64,000 nucleotides of DNA from positions 48,000 to 111,999 of the forward strand of contig CAQUBD010000001.1 of the NCBI GenBank assembly GCA_948891265.1. The letters are read 5' to 3'. Origin of the DNA: an uncultured Clostridia bacterium. GTDB lineage: Bacteria > Bacillota > Clostridia > TANB77 > CAG-508. Of the stretch, positions 16,278-26,023 are shown piece by piece. The position numbers were made by a program, and so were the translations under genes. Position 1 is the stretch's first letter. Each line of letters opens with the position of its first letter. The notes under the pieces are model-generated. The model saw nothing but the letters and a program-made list of their open reading frames with translations. It was not told the DNA's origin and made no database searches.

Positions 16278-17228
16278 ATGCTAAAAATATATAATACAGA
16301 TATAGATATAGATAAAACAGAAGAAATAAGAGAATTTCAAAAAGGAAGTTGGATAAGTCTAGTAAACCCATCGGAAAATGAAATAAAAAAAGTATGTGAA
16401 AATGTAGAAATACAAGAAGATTTTATAAGAGATGCATTAGATTTTGAAGAAAAGGCAAGAATAGATACAGAAGAAGATGATGGAACAACGTTATTTGTAG
16501 TAGATGTTCCAATAATAGAAAAAAATGAAGGAAATGAAGTATTTACAACAATGCCATTAGGAATGATTGTTGTAAGAGATGACTTTTTTATAACAGTTTC
16601 ATTAAGAAAAAATAAAATAATAGAGGAGTTTGAAAAAAGAAAAATAAAAGACTTCCAAACATATAAAAAATCAAAACTTATTCTTCAAATATTATACTTG
16701 AATTCATCATATTTTTTAACATACTTGAAAAGAATAAATAAGGAAACAGAAATAGCAGAATATATATTAAAAAATTCAATGAAAAATAAAGAATTATTAA
16801 AATTATTAAGCTTAGAAAAGAGTTTAGTATATTTTACAACATCTTTAAAATCAAATGAATTAGTAATGGAAAAAACTATGAGAGGAAAAATAATAAAATT
16901 ATATGAAGAAGATGAAGACATATTAGAAGATGCAATTACGGAAAATAGACAAGCTATAGAAATGGCAAATATCTACAGAGATATATTAAATGGAACAATG
17001 GATGCATATGCTTCAATAATTTCAAATAATTTAAATGGAGTTATGAAATTTTTAACATCTATAACAATAGTATTGGCAATTCCTACAATGATATCAAGCT
17101 TTTGGGGAATGAATGTAGGGTTACCATTTCAAGAAAGTAAATTAGGATTTCCAATAATGATTGCAATTTCAATTATATTAACATTATTAGTAACATGGTG
17201 GTTAAAAAGAAAAGATATGTTAGACTAA
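16278..17228 (+). CDS. corA: CorA family magnesium/divalent cation channel
   Basis: 316 residues, normal CorA length. A cytoplasmic N-terminal domain, a long stalk helix and two C-terminal membrane helices. The family signature GMN is present at residues 277-279 (FWGMNVGLP) at the end of the first membrane helix, and the protein ends in a basic cytoplasmic tail (WWLKRKDMLD). It forms pentamers that let Mg2+ in. The ribosome site AGAGGTGG is clear. No M-box or other riboswitch is visible upstream. Confidence 0.92.
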   Translation: MLKIYNTDIDIDKTEEIREFQKGSWISLVNPSENEIKKVCENVEIQEDFIRDALDFEEKARIDTEEDDGTTLFVVDVPIIEKNEGNEVFTTMPLGMIVVRDDFFITVSLRKNKIIEEFEKRKIKDFQTYKKSKLILQILYLNSSYFLTYLKRINKETEIAEYILKNSMKNKELLKLLSLEKSLVYFTTSLKSNELVMEKTMRGKIIKLYEEDEDILEDAITENRQAIEMANIYRDILNGTMDAYASIISNNLNGVMKFLTSITIVLAIPTMISSFWGMNVGLPFQESKLGFPIMIAISIILTLLVTWWLKRKDMLD

Positions 17229-17329
17229 AGCAAATTTATACTTTCTACAAAAAATTTTATAAAATGTATAAATAAAGAAAATATACATATAATAATAAGG
17301 AAAATTAAGAGAAGTAGGAGGATAATTAA

Positions 17330-17518
17330 ATGAAGATAATAGACAAGATAGCATTAGTTTTAATTATAATAGGTGCTATAAATTGGGGACTAATAGGATT
17401 TTTTAATTTCAATTTAGTAGATAGCATATTTGGAACAATGAGCATAGTATCAAGAATTATATATGCATTAGTTGGTATTTCTGGACTATGGGGAATAAAA
17501 TTATTATTTGATGATTAA
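17330..17518 (+). CDS. DUF378 small membrane protein
   Basis: 62 residues with two hydrophobic helices. The family pattern GAINWGLIGFFNFNLVDSIFG followed by a second helix ending in GLWGIKLLF is clear. Function is unknown for the family. AGGAGG precedes the ATG. A hairpin with a T run follows at about 17542-17580. Confidence 0.9.
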   Translation: MKIIDKIALVLIIIGAINWGLIGFFNFNLVDSIFGTMSIVSRIIYALVGISGLWGIKLLFDD

Positions 17519-17620
17519 TTTTATTTAAAAATATAAAAGATAAAAAACTTTTACATGAATATTTTATGTAGGAGTTTTTTATTTTTTACTTGAAAGATTA
17601 GGAAAATTAAGATATAATGA

Positions 17621-17650
17621 CACAAGTGGGACAGTGCAACTTTGTCTCAT
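17621..17650. repeat. REP-like sequence
   Basis: GTGGGACAGTGCAACTTTGT, then CTCA. Close copies occur at 56575 and, inverted, at 62440. Confidence 0.65.
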
Positions 17651-17713
17651 AAATATGTCAAAAAATGTAGAAAATAAAATTATTTATAAAGAAGACAAAA
17701 AATGACAAAAAAG

Positions 17714-17746
17714 TGAGACAAAATGGGACTGTCCCATCTGTCTCAG
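17714..17746. repeat. REP palindrome overlapping a ribosome site
   Basis: TGAGACA-aa-ATGGGAC is followed by its inverted copy GTCCCAT-c-TGTCTCA. The palindrome ends five bases before AGGGAGGAG of the ABC-F gene, so folding of the message could affect its translation. Confidence 0.7.
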
Positions 17747-17760
17747 GGAGGAGAATAAAA

Positions 17761-19344
17761 ATGTTAAGTGCAAATGGAGTAACCGTAAGATTTGGGAAGA
17801 GAGTATTATTTGAAGATGTAAATATAAAATTCGGAAAACAAAATTGCTATGGAATAATAGGAGCAAATGGAGCAGGAAAATCAACATTTTTAAAGGTATT
17901 GTCAGGTGAAATAGAACCTAGTAAAGGTGATGTGACACTAGAAAAAGGCGAAAGATTATCTATATTAAAACAAGATCACTTTGCTTTTGAGGAAAATACT
18001 GTAATAGATACAGTAATGATGGGAAACAAAGAATTATATGACATCATGAAAGAAAAAGAAGCAATATATGCAAAACCAGATTTTTCAGAAGAAGATGGAA
18101 TGAAAGCAGCCAAATTAGAAGAAAGATTTGCAGAATTAGATGGATGGAATGCAGAGTCAGATGCTGCAATGCTTTTAAATGATTTAGGAATAGTTCCAGA
18201 AAATCATTACAAATTTATGAAAGAAATAGAAGCAAGGGATAAAGTAAAAGTATTATTAGCTCAAGCCTTATTTGGAAATCCAGATGTACTACTATTAGAC
18301 GAGCCTACAAACGATTTAGACTTAAAAAGTATAAACTGGTTACAAGAATTTTTAATTAACTTTGAAAATACAGTAATAGTTGTATCACATGATAGATATT
18401 TCTTAAACAAAGTTTGTACACATATTGCAGATGTTGACTTTGGAAAAATAAAAGTATATCCAGGAAACTATGACTTCTGGTATGAATCAAGCCAATTAGC
18501 ATTAAAACAAATGAGAGAACAAAATAAGAAAAAAGAAGAAAAGATTAAAGAATTACAAGACTTTATTGCAAGATTTAGTGCTAATGCTTCAAAATCAAAA
18601 CAAGCTACATCAAGAAAGAAAACATTAGAAAAAATAGAACTAGACGAAATAAAACCATCAAACAGAAAATACCCATATGTAGACTTTAAACCAGACAGAG
18701 AACCAGGTAAAGAAATACTACAAGTTAAAAATATATCAAAAACATATGAAGGTGTAAAAGTATTGGATAATGTATCATTTACAGTAAAACAAGATGATAA
18801 AATAGCATTTTTAGCAGATAATGAAATTGCAAAAACAGTATTATTCCAAATAATATCAGGAGAAATGGAACCAGATAGTGGTGAACTAGTATGGGGAACA
18901 ACAATTACAAAAAACTATTTCCCTAAGGATAACAATTACTTATTTGATACAGATGAAAATATTACAGAATGGTTAAGACAATATTCAAAAGACCCAGATG
19001 AAACATATGTAAGAGGTTTTTTAGGAAGAATGCTATTTTCAGGAGATGAAGCATTAAAAAAAGTAAATGTATTATCTGGAGGAGAGAAAGTAAGATGTGT
19101 ACTTTCAAAAATGATGCTTTCAGGAGCCAATTTCTTGATATTTGATGAACCAACAAATCATTTAGACATGGAAAGTATAACATCAGTAAACAATGGAATG
19201 ACAAACTTTAAAGGAAATATTTTATTTACTTCTCACGACCATCAATTAACTGAAACGGTTGCTAATAGAATTATTGATATTAAAGAAGATGGAAAAGTTA
19301 TTGATAGAGAAGTTACATATAATGAATACTTAGGAATTGATTGA
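17761..19344 (+). CDS. ABC-F ATPase, YbiT type
   Basis: 527 residues, two ABC domains and no membrane part. ABC-F proteins act on the ribosome. NBD1 has GANGAGKST and LLLDEPTNDLDL; a charged linker rich in Lys and Glu follows. NBD2 has LSGGEKVR and FLIFDEPTNHLDM but a degenerate Walker A (ADNEIAKTVLF), and NBD1 lacks a standard LSGG, both of which I recall from other YbiT-like proteins. The start MLSANGVTVRFGKR fits YbiT well and follows GGGAGGAG, so the in-frame extension back to 17713, which is repeat sequence, was rejected. Confidence 0.9.
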   Translation: MLSANGVTVRFGKRVLFEDVNIKFGKQNCYGIIGANGAGKSTFLKVLSGEIEPSKGDVTLEKGERLSILKQDHFAFEENTVIDTVMMGNKELYDIMKEKEAIYAKPDFSEEDGMKAAKLEERFAELDGWNAESDAAMLLNDLGIVPENHYKFMKEIEARDKVKVLLAQALFGNPDVLLLDEPTNDLDLKSINWLQEFLINFENTVIVVSHDRYFLNKVCTHIADVDFGKIKVYPGNYDFWYESSQLALKQMREQNKKKEEKIKELQDFIARFSANASKSKQATSRKKTLEKIELDEIKPSNRKYPYVDFKPDREPGKEILQVKNISKTYEGVKVLDNVSFTVKQDDKIAFLADNEIAKTVLFQIISGEMEPDSGELVWGTTITKNYFPKDNNYLFDTDENITEWLRQYSKDPDETYVRGFLGRMLFSGDEALKKVNVLSGGEKVRCVLSKMMLSGANFLIFDEPTNHLDMESITSVNNGMTNFKGNILFTSHDHQLTETVANRIIDIKEDGKVIDREVTYNEYLGID

Positions 19345-19371
19345 TGATTTGGGGACGGAGAAAAAATCATC
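19343..19371 (+). repeat. REP flanking the transposase, left
   Basis: GATGATTT, then GGGGACGGAG, then AAAATCATC: an imperfect palindrome with a G-rich centre. An inverted copy differing at two positions lies at 20211-20239, on the other side of the transposase gene. Confidence 0.8.
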
Positions 19372-19445
19372 AATCTAAAAAGAAAAAGTTATGGGGGATA
19401 TTTAAATATATAGTGGGACAATACAATAATTAAAAAGAAAGAGAG

Positions 19446-20207
19446 ATGAGAAAAATTCCAAGAACAGCAAGAAAATATTTAAATACTTCCTTTTTTCATG
19501 TAATTGTACAAGGAATTGATAAAGAATATATTTTTAGAAATGAAATATATATAGAACGATATTTAAGCTTAATAGAAAAATATTCAAAAGAAGTAGATAT
19601 AAACATTATTGCATATTGTATGATGAATAATCATGCACATTTTCTATTAGAAACAGATTATAATAAAAAAATGTCACAATTAATGCAAAAAGTAAATTCA
19701 ATATATGCAAAATATTATAATTATAAAGAAGGTGAAAGAGTAGGCTATGTTTTTAGAGATAGATTTCTAAGTGAGCCAATTACAGATTTAAGATATTTAA
19801 TTCAATGTATAAAATATATTCACCAAAATCCAGTAAAAGCGCATATGGTAAGGAGGTGTGAAGATTACAAATATTCGTCATATAAAAATTTTCTAAATAA
19901 AGATATATCTAGAATTAGTAAAAATATAGAGTTGACAATAGAAGATTATAAAGAAATTTGTAATAATAAAGATTGTAAATATAATTTTATAGACATAAAT
20001 AATAAAAAAAGTATCAAAGAAGAAATTAGCAATTTTTTAAAAGAAAAGAATATAAATTTAATAGAAATTTTAAGTAATAGAAGAATATTAAAACAATTAA
20101 TAAAATATTTAAAAGAAAATTCAAAAATAAAATATACCGACATAATGCAAGAATTAGATATAACAAAAGGAACCATGGAAAGATTAAAAAAGATTAATAA
20201 AAATTAA
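19446..20207 (+). CDS. REP-associated tyrosine transposase (RAYT), Y1 family
   Basis: 253 residues of the IS200-like Y1 transposase family. It shows HVIVQGIDKEYIF, the HUH-like pair in MMNNHAHFLLET and the Tyr-bearing helix in LRYLIQCIKYIHQNPVKA, followed by a basic C-terminal domain with a likely helix-turn-helix (TKGTMERLKKI). Such single-copy transposases are linked to the spread of REP palindromes. Here the gene is flanked by inverted REPs, and related REPs occur elsewhere in the window. The frame is intact. Confidence 0.9.
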   Translation: MRKIPRTARKYLNTSFFHVIVQGIDKEYIFRNEIYIERYLSLIEKYSKEVDINIIAYCMMNNHAHFLLETDYNKKMSQLMQKVNSIYAKYYNYKEGERVGYVFRDRFLSEPITDLRYLIQCIKYIHQNPVKAHMVRRCEDYKYSSYKNFLNKDISRISKNIELTIEDYKEICNNKDCKYNFIDINNKKSIKEEISNFLKEKNINLIEILSNRRILKQLIKYLKENSKIKYTDIMQELDITKGTMERLKKINKN

Positions 20208-20210
20208 GAA

Positions 20211-20239
20211 GATGATTTTTCCTCCGTCCCTAAATCATC
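20211..20239 (-). repeat. REP flanking the transposase, right
   Basis: Inverted copy of the left REP: GATGATTTTT, then CCTCCGTCCC, then TAAATCATC. Together the two form a REP-gene-REP unit. Confidence 0.8.
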
Positions 20240-20261
20240 AAAGATTTGAAAGGAAAAAATA

Positions 20262-22445
20262 ATGGAAAAAATAATAAAAACAATAGCAGAAGAGTTAAAT
20301 ATAAAACAGGCTCAAGCTGAAAATACAATAAAACTAATAGATGAAGGAAATACAATACCATTTATTGCACGTTATAGAAAAGAAGTAACAGGTGGATTAA
20401 GTGATGAAATTTTAAGAACTTTTGGAGAAAGATTAACATATTTAAGAAATTTAGAAACAAGAAAAGAAGAAGTTATAAAATCAATAGATGAACAAGGAAA
20501 GCTAACAGATGAAATATTACAAGCAGTTGCAATTTCTAAAACATTAGCTGAAGTAGAAGATATTTATAGACCTTACAAACAAAAGAAAAAGACAAGAGCA
20601 ACAGTTGCAAAAGCTAAAGGATTAGAACCATTAGCACAAATAATAATCGAGCAAAAAGAAAAAACACCAATCATAGAATTGGCAAAACAATATGTAAATA
20701 TAGATAATTTATCTGAAGAAGATAAGAAAAATAAGGACAAAGTTGTAGCAACTCCAGAAGATGCAATTCAAGGAGCCCTAGACATTATAGCTGAAGATAT
20801 ATCTGATAATGCTAAATATAGAAAAGAAATAAAAAGACAATGTTATAGAGAAGGCCTAATTCAAACAAAAGCAAAAGATGAAGAGGCTAAGTCTAATTAT
20901 GAAATGTATTATGATAAAGCCGAGGCAATAAAATATATTCCAAGCCATAGAATTTTGGCTATAAATAGAGGGGAAAAAGAAGAGTATCTAAAAGTAAAAA
21001 TTGAAAAGCCTCAAGATAAAATATTAGCATACATAGAAAAAGATGTTATAAAAGGTGAAACACAATTTACACAAATGCTAAAAGATACAATAGAAGATAG
21101 TTTTGAAAGATTAATTGAACCTTCAATTGATAGAGAAATCCGTTCAGATTTAACAGAAAAAGCAGAAGAAAAAGCAATAAAAGTTTTTGGACAAAATTCT
21201 AAACAATTGTTATTAGGTTCACCAATTAAAGGAAAAACAGTAATGGGATTTGACCCAGCATATAGAACTGGATGTAAAATTGCGGTAATTGATGAAACTG
21301 GAAAAGTTTTAGATTATACAACAGTATATCCAACAGAGCCACAAAATGATGTTGAAGGAGCTAAAAAAGAATTACTAAAATTAATTGAGAAAGATAAAAT
21401 AGATATGATCGCAATAGGAAATGGTACAGCATCAAGAGAGTCTGAAATGTTTGTGGCAAATATGATAAAAGAGGCAAAAAGGGAAGTTCATTATGTAATT
21501 GTAAGCGAAGCGGGAGCATCAGTATATTCTGCATCTAAACTTGCAACAGAAGAATATCCAGATATAAATGTTTCAATAAGAGGAGCAATATCAATAGCAA
21601 GAAGATTACAAGATCCACTTGCAGAACTTGTAAAAATAGATCCAAAAGCAATAGGAGTTGGACAATATCAACATGATGTAAATCAAAAAAGATTAGCTGA
21701 AAGCCTTACAGGAGTTGTAGAAGACAGCGTTAATAAAGTTGGAGTAGATGTAAACACAGCAACACCATCTTTACTTTCATATGTATCTGGAATAAATAAT
21801 ACAATTGCTAAAAATATTGTAAAATATAGAGATGAAAATGGAAAATTAAAAGAAAGAAAAGAACTTTTAAAAGTTCCGAAACTAGGGAAAGTAGCATTTG
21901 AGCAATGTGCAGGTTTCTTAAGAATTATAGATGGAAAAAATCCATTAGAAATTACAGCAGTTCATCCAGAAAGTTACGAAGCAACAGAAAAATTATTAAC
22001 AATGTTAGGATTTGACAAAGAAGATTTAAGAGATAAAGAAAAAACAGATGAATTAAGACAAAAATTAAAAACAGTTGATGTAGTAAAAACAGCTAAAGAA
22101 TTAGAAATTGGAGAAATGACATTAACAGATATCATTGCAGAACTTAGCAAACCTGGAAGGGACCCACGTGAAGATATGCCAAAACCAATATTACGACAAG
22201 ATGTGTTAAAATTGGAAGATTTAAAAGAAGGAATGATTTTAACAGGAACAGTTAGAAATGTTATAGATTTTGGTGCATTTGTAGATATTGGTGTTAAATA
22301 TGATGGTTTAGTACATATTTCTGAAATGAGCGATAAGTTTATAAAAAATCCTTCTGAGTTAGTTTCTGTAGGAGATATTGTTAAAGTTAAAGTTATTAAA
22401 ATAGATATGGAAAGAAAAAAAGTTGCACTTTCTATGAAAGTATAA
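20262..22445 (+). CDS. tex: Tex-family RNA-binding transcription accessory protein
   Basis: 727 residues, the usual length. Order: helical N-terminal domain (IPFIARYRKEVTGGLSDE), YqgF/RNase H-like domain (VMGFDPAYRTGCKIAVID...IAIGNGTASRE), helix-hairpin-helix domains (TATPSLLSYVSGI, FLRIIDG) and a C-terminal S1 RNA-binding domain (GTVRNVIDFGAFVDIGVKYDGLVHISEMS). A cytoplasmic protein that binds nucleic acids and affects transcription and ribosome-related processes. It is closely preceded by the REP-transposase unit and followed by a terminator. Confidence 0.95.
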   Translation: MEKIIKTIAEELNIKQAQAENTIKLIDEGNTIPFIARYRKEVTGGLSDEILRTFGERLTYLRNLETRKEEVIKSIDEQGKLTDEILQAVAISKTLAEVEDIYRPYKQKKKTRATVAKAKGLEPLAQIIIEQKEKTPIIELAKQYVNIDNLSEEDKKNKDKVVATPEDAIQGALDIIAEDISDNAKYRKEIKRQCYREGLIQTKAKDEEAKSNYEMYYDKAEAIKYIPSHRILAINRGEKEEYLKVKIEKPQDKILAYIEKDVIKGETQFTQMLKDTIEDSFERLIEPSIDREIRSDLTEKAEEKAIKVFGQNSKQLLLGSPIKGKTVMGFDPAYRTGCKIAVIDETGKVLDYTTVYPTEPQNDVEGAKKELLKLIEKDKIDMIAIGNGTASRESEMFVANMIKEAKREVHYVIVSEAGASVYSASKLATEEYPDINVSIRGAISIARRLQDPLAELVKIDPKAIGVGQYQHDVNQKRLAESLTGVVEDSVNKVGVDVNTATPSLLSYVSGINNTIAKNIVKYRDENGKLKERKELLKVPKLGKVAFEQCAGFLRIIDGKNPLEITAVHPESYEATEKLLTMLGFDKEDLRDKEKTDELRQKLKTVDVVKTAKELEIGEMTLTDIIAELSKPGRDPREDMPKPILRQDVLKLEDLKEGMILTGTVRNVIDFGAFVDIGVKYDGLVHISEMSDKFIKNPSELVSVGDIVKVKVIKIDMERKKVALSMKV

Positions 22446-22454
22446 AATAAACTG

Positions 22455-22478
22455 AAAAAGACCTAAATGGTCTTTTTT
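22455..22478 (+). terminator. Terminator after tex
   Basis: AAAAAGACC pairs with GGTCTTTTTT around a five-base loop. Confidence 0.9.
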
Positions 22479-22527
22479 ACTTTCTAAAGCATACAACAAA
22501 ATAATACGAATTATTAATAATCTATTA

Positions 22528-22923
22528 CTATTTTAACATGAAAAAGAAAAATTCATATGCTATAAAAATTATAAATAATGTTAAATGATATATAATATCA
22601 AAAATTACAATTTTTTTATTATACAATTTTTTTGTTAAAATAAATACACGGAATATAATTTCAAATAAAACACACATTATAATTATTCCAAAAGGATGAA
22701 TCAAGTAAAAAGGATTCTTAAAAGCACGATATATATTAGATAAATATCGTGTTCCACCACATAAAGGACAATAATTCCCAGTTATCCTAAAATATGGACA
22801 TACACCAAATGATGGTACAATCGCTTTTAAAGGTATAATTATAATAGGAAAAAGAATTACATATATTGATAATATCAAAAATACAATATTTAAATAAATG
22901 TAATTCTTCTGCTTATTGTTCAT
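22528..22923 (-). CDS. DUF2752 membrane protein
   Basis: 131 residues, four hydrophobic helices. The family motif CPLCGGTR is present after GVCPYFRITGNY. Function unknown. The ATG at 22923 is one base after the TAG of the DUF4190 gene, suggesting coupled translation; an in-frame extension to 22944 lies inside that gene and was not used. Confidence 0.85.
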   Translation of the reverse strand: MNNKQKNYIYLNIVFLILSIYVILFPIIIIPLKAIVPSFGVCPYFRITGNYCPLCGGTRYLSNIYRAFKNPFYLIHPFGIIIMCVLFEIIFRVFILTKKLYNKKIVIFDIIYHLTLFIIFIAYEFFFFMLK

Positions 22924-22924
22924 A

Positions 22925-23173
22925 CTATAATCCAACTGATACACTTGCTGCTGCAGCTATATACCAATATATTATAAATACAATAGCAACAGCTGAGCAA
23001 GATAGACCAGCTATAGCCATTCCTTTTGGTTCTTGTGATTTAGACTTATTAACAACTTCTATAATTCCTAAAATAAGTCCAACTATAGCTGGAATTAAAG
23101 CTACTATACCACAAAATGGAACAAAAGAAAAAACAACAGATACAATCCCTAATACTAATGATGCTACTCCCAT
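22925..23173 (-). CDS. DUF4190 small membrane protein
   Basis: 82 residues, two hydrophobic helices joined by NKSKSQEPKGMAIAGL, the typical DUF4190 pattern. Function unknown. AAAGGGGG precedes the ATG. First gene of a two-gene operon with the DUF2752 protein. Confidence 0.88.
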   Translation of the reverse strand: MGVASLVLGIVSVVFSFVPFCGIVALIPAIVGLILGIIEVVNKSKSQEPKGMAIAGLSCSAVAIVFIIYWYIAAAASVSVGL

Positions 23174-23394
23174 TTTAATACCCCCTTTTATTTACTTGAT
23201 AAATTAATTATATTTGTTATGATGAAATATGTCAATATATAATGTAGAGTAAGTTTTTTTGTCAATTTAAAATATTATAGCAGATAAGATAAAAATATGT
23301 ATAAACTTGATTAATATGTATCAATTGAACTACGACTTTGAAATAAAATGTTTAAAACGTAAAAACAAGGGAAAAATAAAAACAGGAGGGCTTA

Positions 23395-24552
23395 TGAAAG
23401 CAAAAAGAATAAAAAGAAAAAGTAATTTAAGGATAGTATTATCGACAACAATTCCAATAATAATTATATTTTCAATTTTAGTATATTTATATGATACATA
23501 TAAAAGCATAGATATAAATAATTCAAAGTATGAAACTGAAAAAATAGGAGCACAATCCACAATTGAAGAACAAACTGTGGAAAACGCAGAAGAAAATAGC
23601 AAAAATGTTGCAGATATATTAGAAAATACAATGCAAAGTGTTGTTGGTATTTCGAAATTAAAAGATAATGGAAGTTCTATATTTTCTAATAGTAACGAAA
23701 AATCACTTGGTCTAGGAACAGGAGTCATTATATCAGAAAATGGATATATTCTAAGTAACGAACATGTTACAGGAAGTAAGTATAGTACATGTTATATAAC
23801 TTTAGAGAATAGTAAGAAATATGATGGAACAGTAGTATGGAGTGACACTGATTTAGATTTATCTATAACCAAAATTGATGCAAAAGAACTAAAATATATA
23901 ACTTTAGGAGATTCTAGTAAAATAAGAGTAGGAGAGACAGTATATGCAATAGGAAATCCAATAGGATTTGAATTTAGAAGAACAGTAACATCTGGTATAA
24001 TAAGTAGTAAGAATAGAACTATAAAATTAGAAGAGAAAAATAATGTATCATATATGTCAGACTTAATACAAACAGATGCGACTATAAATCCAGGAAACAG
24101 TGGAGGACCTTTAATATATCCAAATGGAGAAGTTATACGGAATAAATACTGTAAAAATATCTTCAGCAGAAGGAATTGGATTTGCAATTCCAATTAATGT
24201 TGTTAAAGCAGTTATAAATTGTTTTATTAATAATAATTCATTTGAACAAGCAACAATGGGAGTGTATGCATATGATAAAGAAGTTATTCCTTATTTAAAC
24301 AGTAATATTAGTTTTAGTAGAGGAATATATGTTGCACAAATTATTAAAAATGGTCCAGCTTCTAAGACTGATATAAAAGAAGGAGATATAATTACGTCAA
24401 TAGATGGAAAAGAATTAGATACAATGAATGATCTAAGAGAATATATTTACACAAAAAAGCCAAATGATGTTGTAAATTTACAAGTTTCTAGAGGCAGAAT
24501 TAATAAAAATATTAGTATTATTTTACGGAAAAAAATAGTAGAATACAAATAA
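23395..24552 (+). pseudogene. HtrA/DegP serine protease, frame broken at CGG
   Basis: Membrane-anchored trypsin-like protease with a PDZ domain, involved in quality control outside the membrane. N-terminal anchor near residues 15-37; catalytic His in SNEHVTG, Asp in DTDLDLSI and Ser in NPGNSGGPL are all present. In frame 1 the protein runs to GEVI then CGG at 24138 and soon stops. Dropping the C of that codon gives GEVI-GINTVKISSAEGIGFAIPIN, exactly what HtrA should have, and continues through the PDZ domain. A second CGG at 24526 behaves alike: skipping its C gives ILGKK and a stop, a normal HtrA end, while in frame it adds an odd tail. Start ATG 23395 follows GGAGGG. Called a pseudogene by convention; see findings for recoding. 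Confidence 0.82.
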
Positions 24553-24586
24553 AAAACTTTAATTTTATGTAAGTATAGTGTATAAT

Positions 24587-24745
24587 AAATTTAATAGGAT
24601 AAATTTCCTGAAAACTCTTATAATGTCATAACGCAGATTTTTTATTAGTGAGATGCTGGGCAGAATGCATATAGGGGTATTGATTAAAAGCGCTACAGTT
24701 TGCAGCGCTTATTAATATTATAGGAAACTTCTATTTCTACATAAA
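24587..24745 (+). ncRNA. Unassigned structured RNA candidate
   Basis: A TATAAT at 24581-24586 could start a transcript here. AATAG and TTTCCT near the start can pair with AGGAAA and CTATT near 24735, closing a long stem. The 3' side holds a perfect hairpin AAGCGCT/AGCGCTT (24688-24710). A closed stem, large open middle and one small hairpin recall 6S-like RNAs, but I cannot match it to a family. Confidence 0.25.
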
Positions 24746-24788
24746 TGTTTAATTATATCTTCTATAAACTTTCCTATAACATCAAACA

Positions 24789-24888
24789 TTGTACACAATT
24801 TTACTATTGTAAAATTGGCACACGAACAAAGACGCGGACTTTAAAATGTTTAAAACAGAAACAATGTTATTAATGTCCGCTTTTGTTC
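24789..24888. repeat. Two-hairpin element, GAACAAA family
   Basis: A first hairpin ACAATTTTAC/GTAAAATTG, then GCACACGAACAAA and a second long hairpin closed by GAACAAA...GCGGAC and GTCCGC...TTGTTC. The layout matches the elements at 35396 and 37746. It ends one base before the M23 gene stop, so it may also act as its terminator. Confidence 0.65.
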
Positions 24889-24889
24889 T

Positions 24890-25969
24890 TTATATATTTA
24901 AATCTTTAAAATTATATTTTCTAACAAAATCTTTAGTTTGGCTATTATTCATAAAAACACTAGAACGATTTTGTTTCAAAAATTCAATTATATTATAAAC
25001 ATCAATCCAAATTTCATTATTTCCCTCGACTTGTGAATCATCAAAAATAAGTTGCATACCAAAATGCAAATGAGGGACATTAATATTATTAACATTTTCT
25101 TTTATACTATATCCAGTCATTCCTAAATATCCAATGACATCACCAGCGGTAACCGTCGAACCTTCAGTTAGACCTGAAACATAAGGATGATCTTTCCTTA
25201 AATGGGCATAATAATAATATCTTTTTTTATCAAAACTCCTAATGCCTATACGCCAGCCACCATATTGATTCCAACCTAAATGCTCAATAGTTCCAGATTC
25301 AACAGCAATAATAGGGGTTCCAATGCTACCCATTAAATCATTACCTAGATGAGAACGTTTAAATCCATAAGATCTAGAAGCACCAAAATCATCGTAATGA
25401 CTAAAAGAATAGTTTCTAGCTATTGGAAGAAACGCTTTGATTCCATATTTATCTTGAAAATAAGTTGAACCATCTTCATTATTTGTTTCAATAGAATAAT
25501 TTCCAATAAAACCACTTAAAACTGCAGAATAACTTTCGTAATAATAATTATAATATTTCATATCTTTGGTTATGTCTGACATAGACTTGCCATTTTTTAA
25601 TTGATCAACTAATTTAGTTAAATCTTTTTGATTAAAATTTTTAAAATTCCCACCATTTTTACAAGCTAAATACGCAAGTAATTCTATCCAGTTATATTTT
25701 ATTTTTGAGTTAGAATTATGGGATTCTATATCTAGTTTTGCAGTTTGAAATAAAGCATTAGATGTTATTTTAAAGTCTACCCATTTTATAAATTTTTCAT
25801 TTTTGCTTAAATCTAAATTAATTTTATTCCAAAATATTATATTTTTAGTTTCAATTGATTTTGATGATAGAAAAAAACATGAAATTAATATTAAAATTAA
25901 AAATATAATGGATAATGTAAAAAGTATTTTCTTATTTATTTTTATAGACTTTATTAACAATTGTAACAC
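24890..25969 (-). CDS. M23 family metallopeptidase, membrane-anchored
   Basis: LytM-type zinc endopeptidase that cuts peptidoglycan cross-links, 359 residues. One N-terminal membrane helix (about 15-35), a helical middle part of roughly 130 residues, then the M23 domain with zinc ligands in RSHLGNDL and the final VPHLHFG motif. The domain looks catalytically complete. The start is uncertain: GTG 25969 overlaps a G-rich stretch, while the TTG three codons later has better spacing from it. The gene stands alone between repeat elements. Confidence 0.88.
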   Translation of the reverse strand: MLQLLIKSIKINKKILFTLSIIFLILILISCFFLSSKSIETKNIIFWNKINLDLSKNEKFIKWVDFKITSNALFQTAKLDIESHNSNSKIKYNWIELLAYLACKNGGNFKNFNQKDLTKLVDQLKNGKSMSDITKDMKYYNYYYESYSAVLSGFIGNYSIETNNEDGSTYFQDKYGIKAFLPIARNYSFSHYDDFGASRSYGFKRSHLGNDLMGSIGTPIIAVESGTIEHLGWNQYGGWRIGIRSFDKKRYYYYAHLRKDHPYVSGLTEGSTVTAGDVIGYLGMTGYSIKENVNNINVPHLHFGMQLIFDDSQVEGNNEIWIDVYNIIEFLKQNRSSVFMNNSQTKDFVRKYNFKDLNI

Positions 25970-26023
25970 CCCATATAAATATATTTAGCTTATTATATTT
26001 TTATGAATTAAATAAAAATTTTT

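Noticed and set aside
17713..17760. N-terminal extension of the ABC-F protein
   Set aside because: The extension is made of REP palindrome sequence. The ribosome site and the family start both point to 17761.
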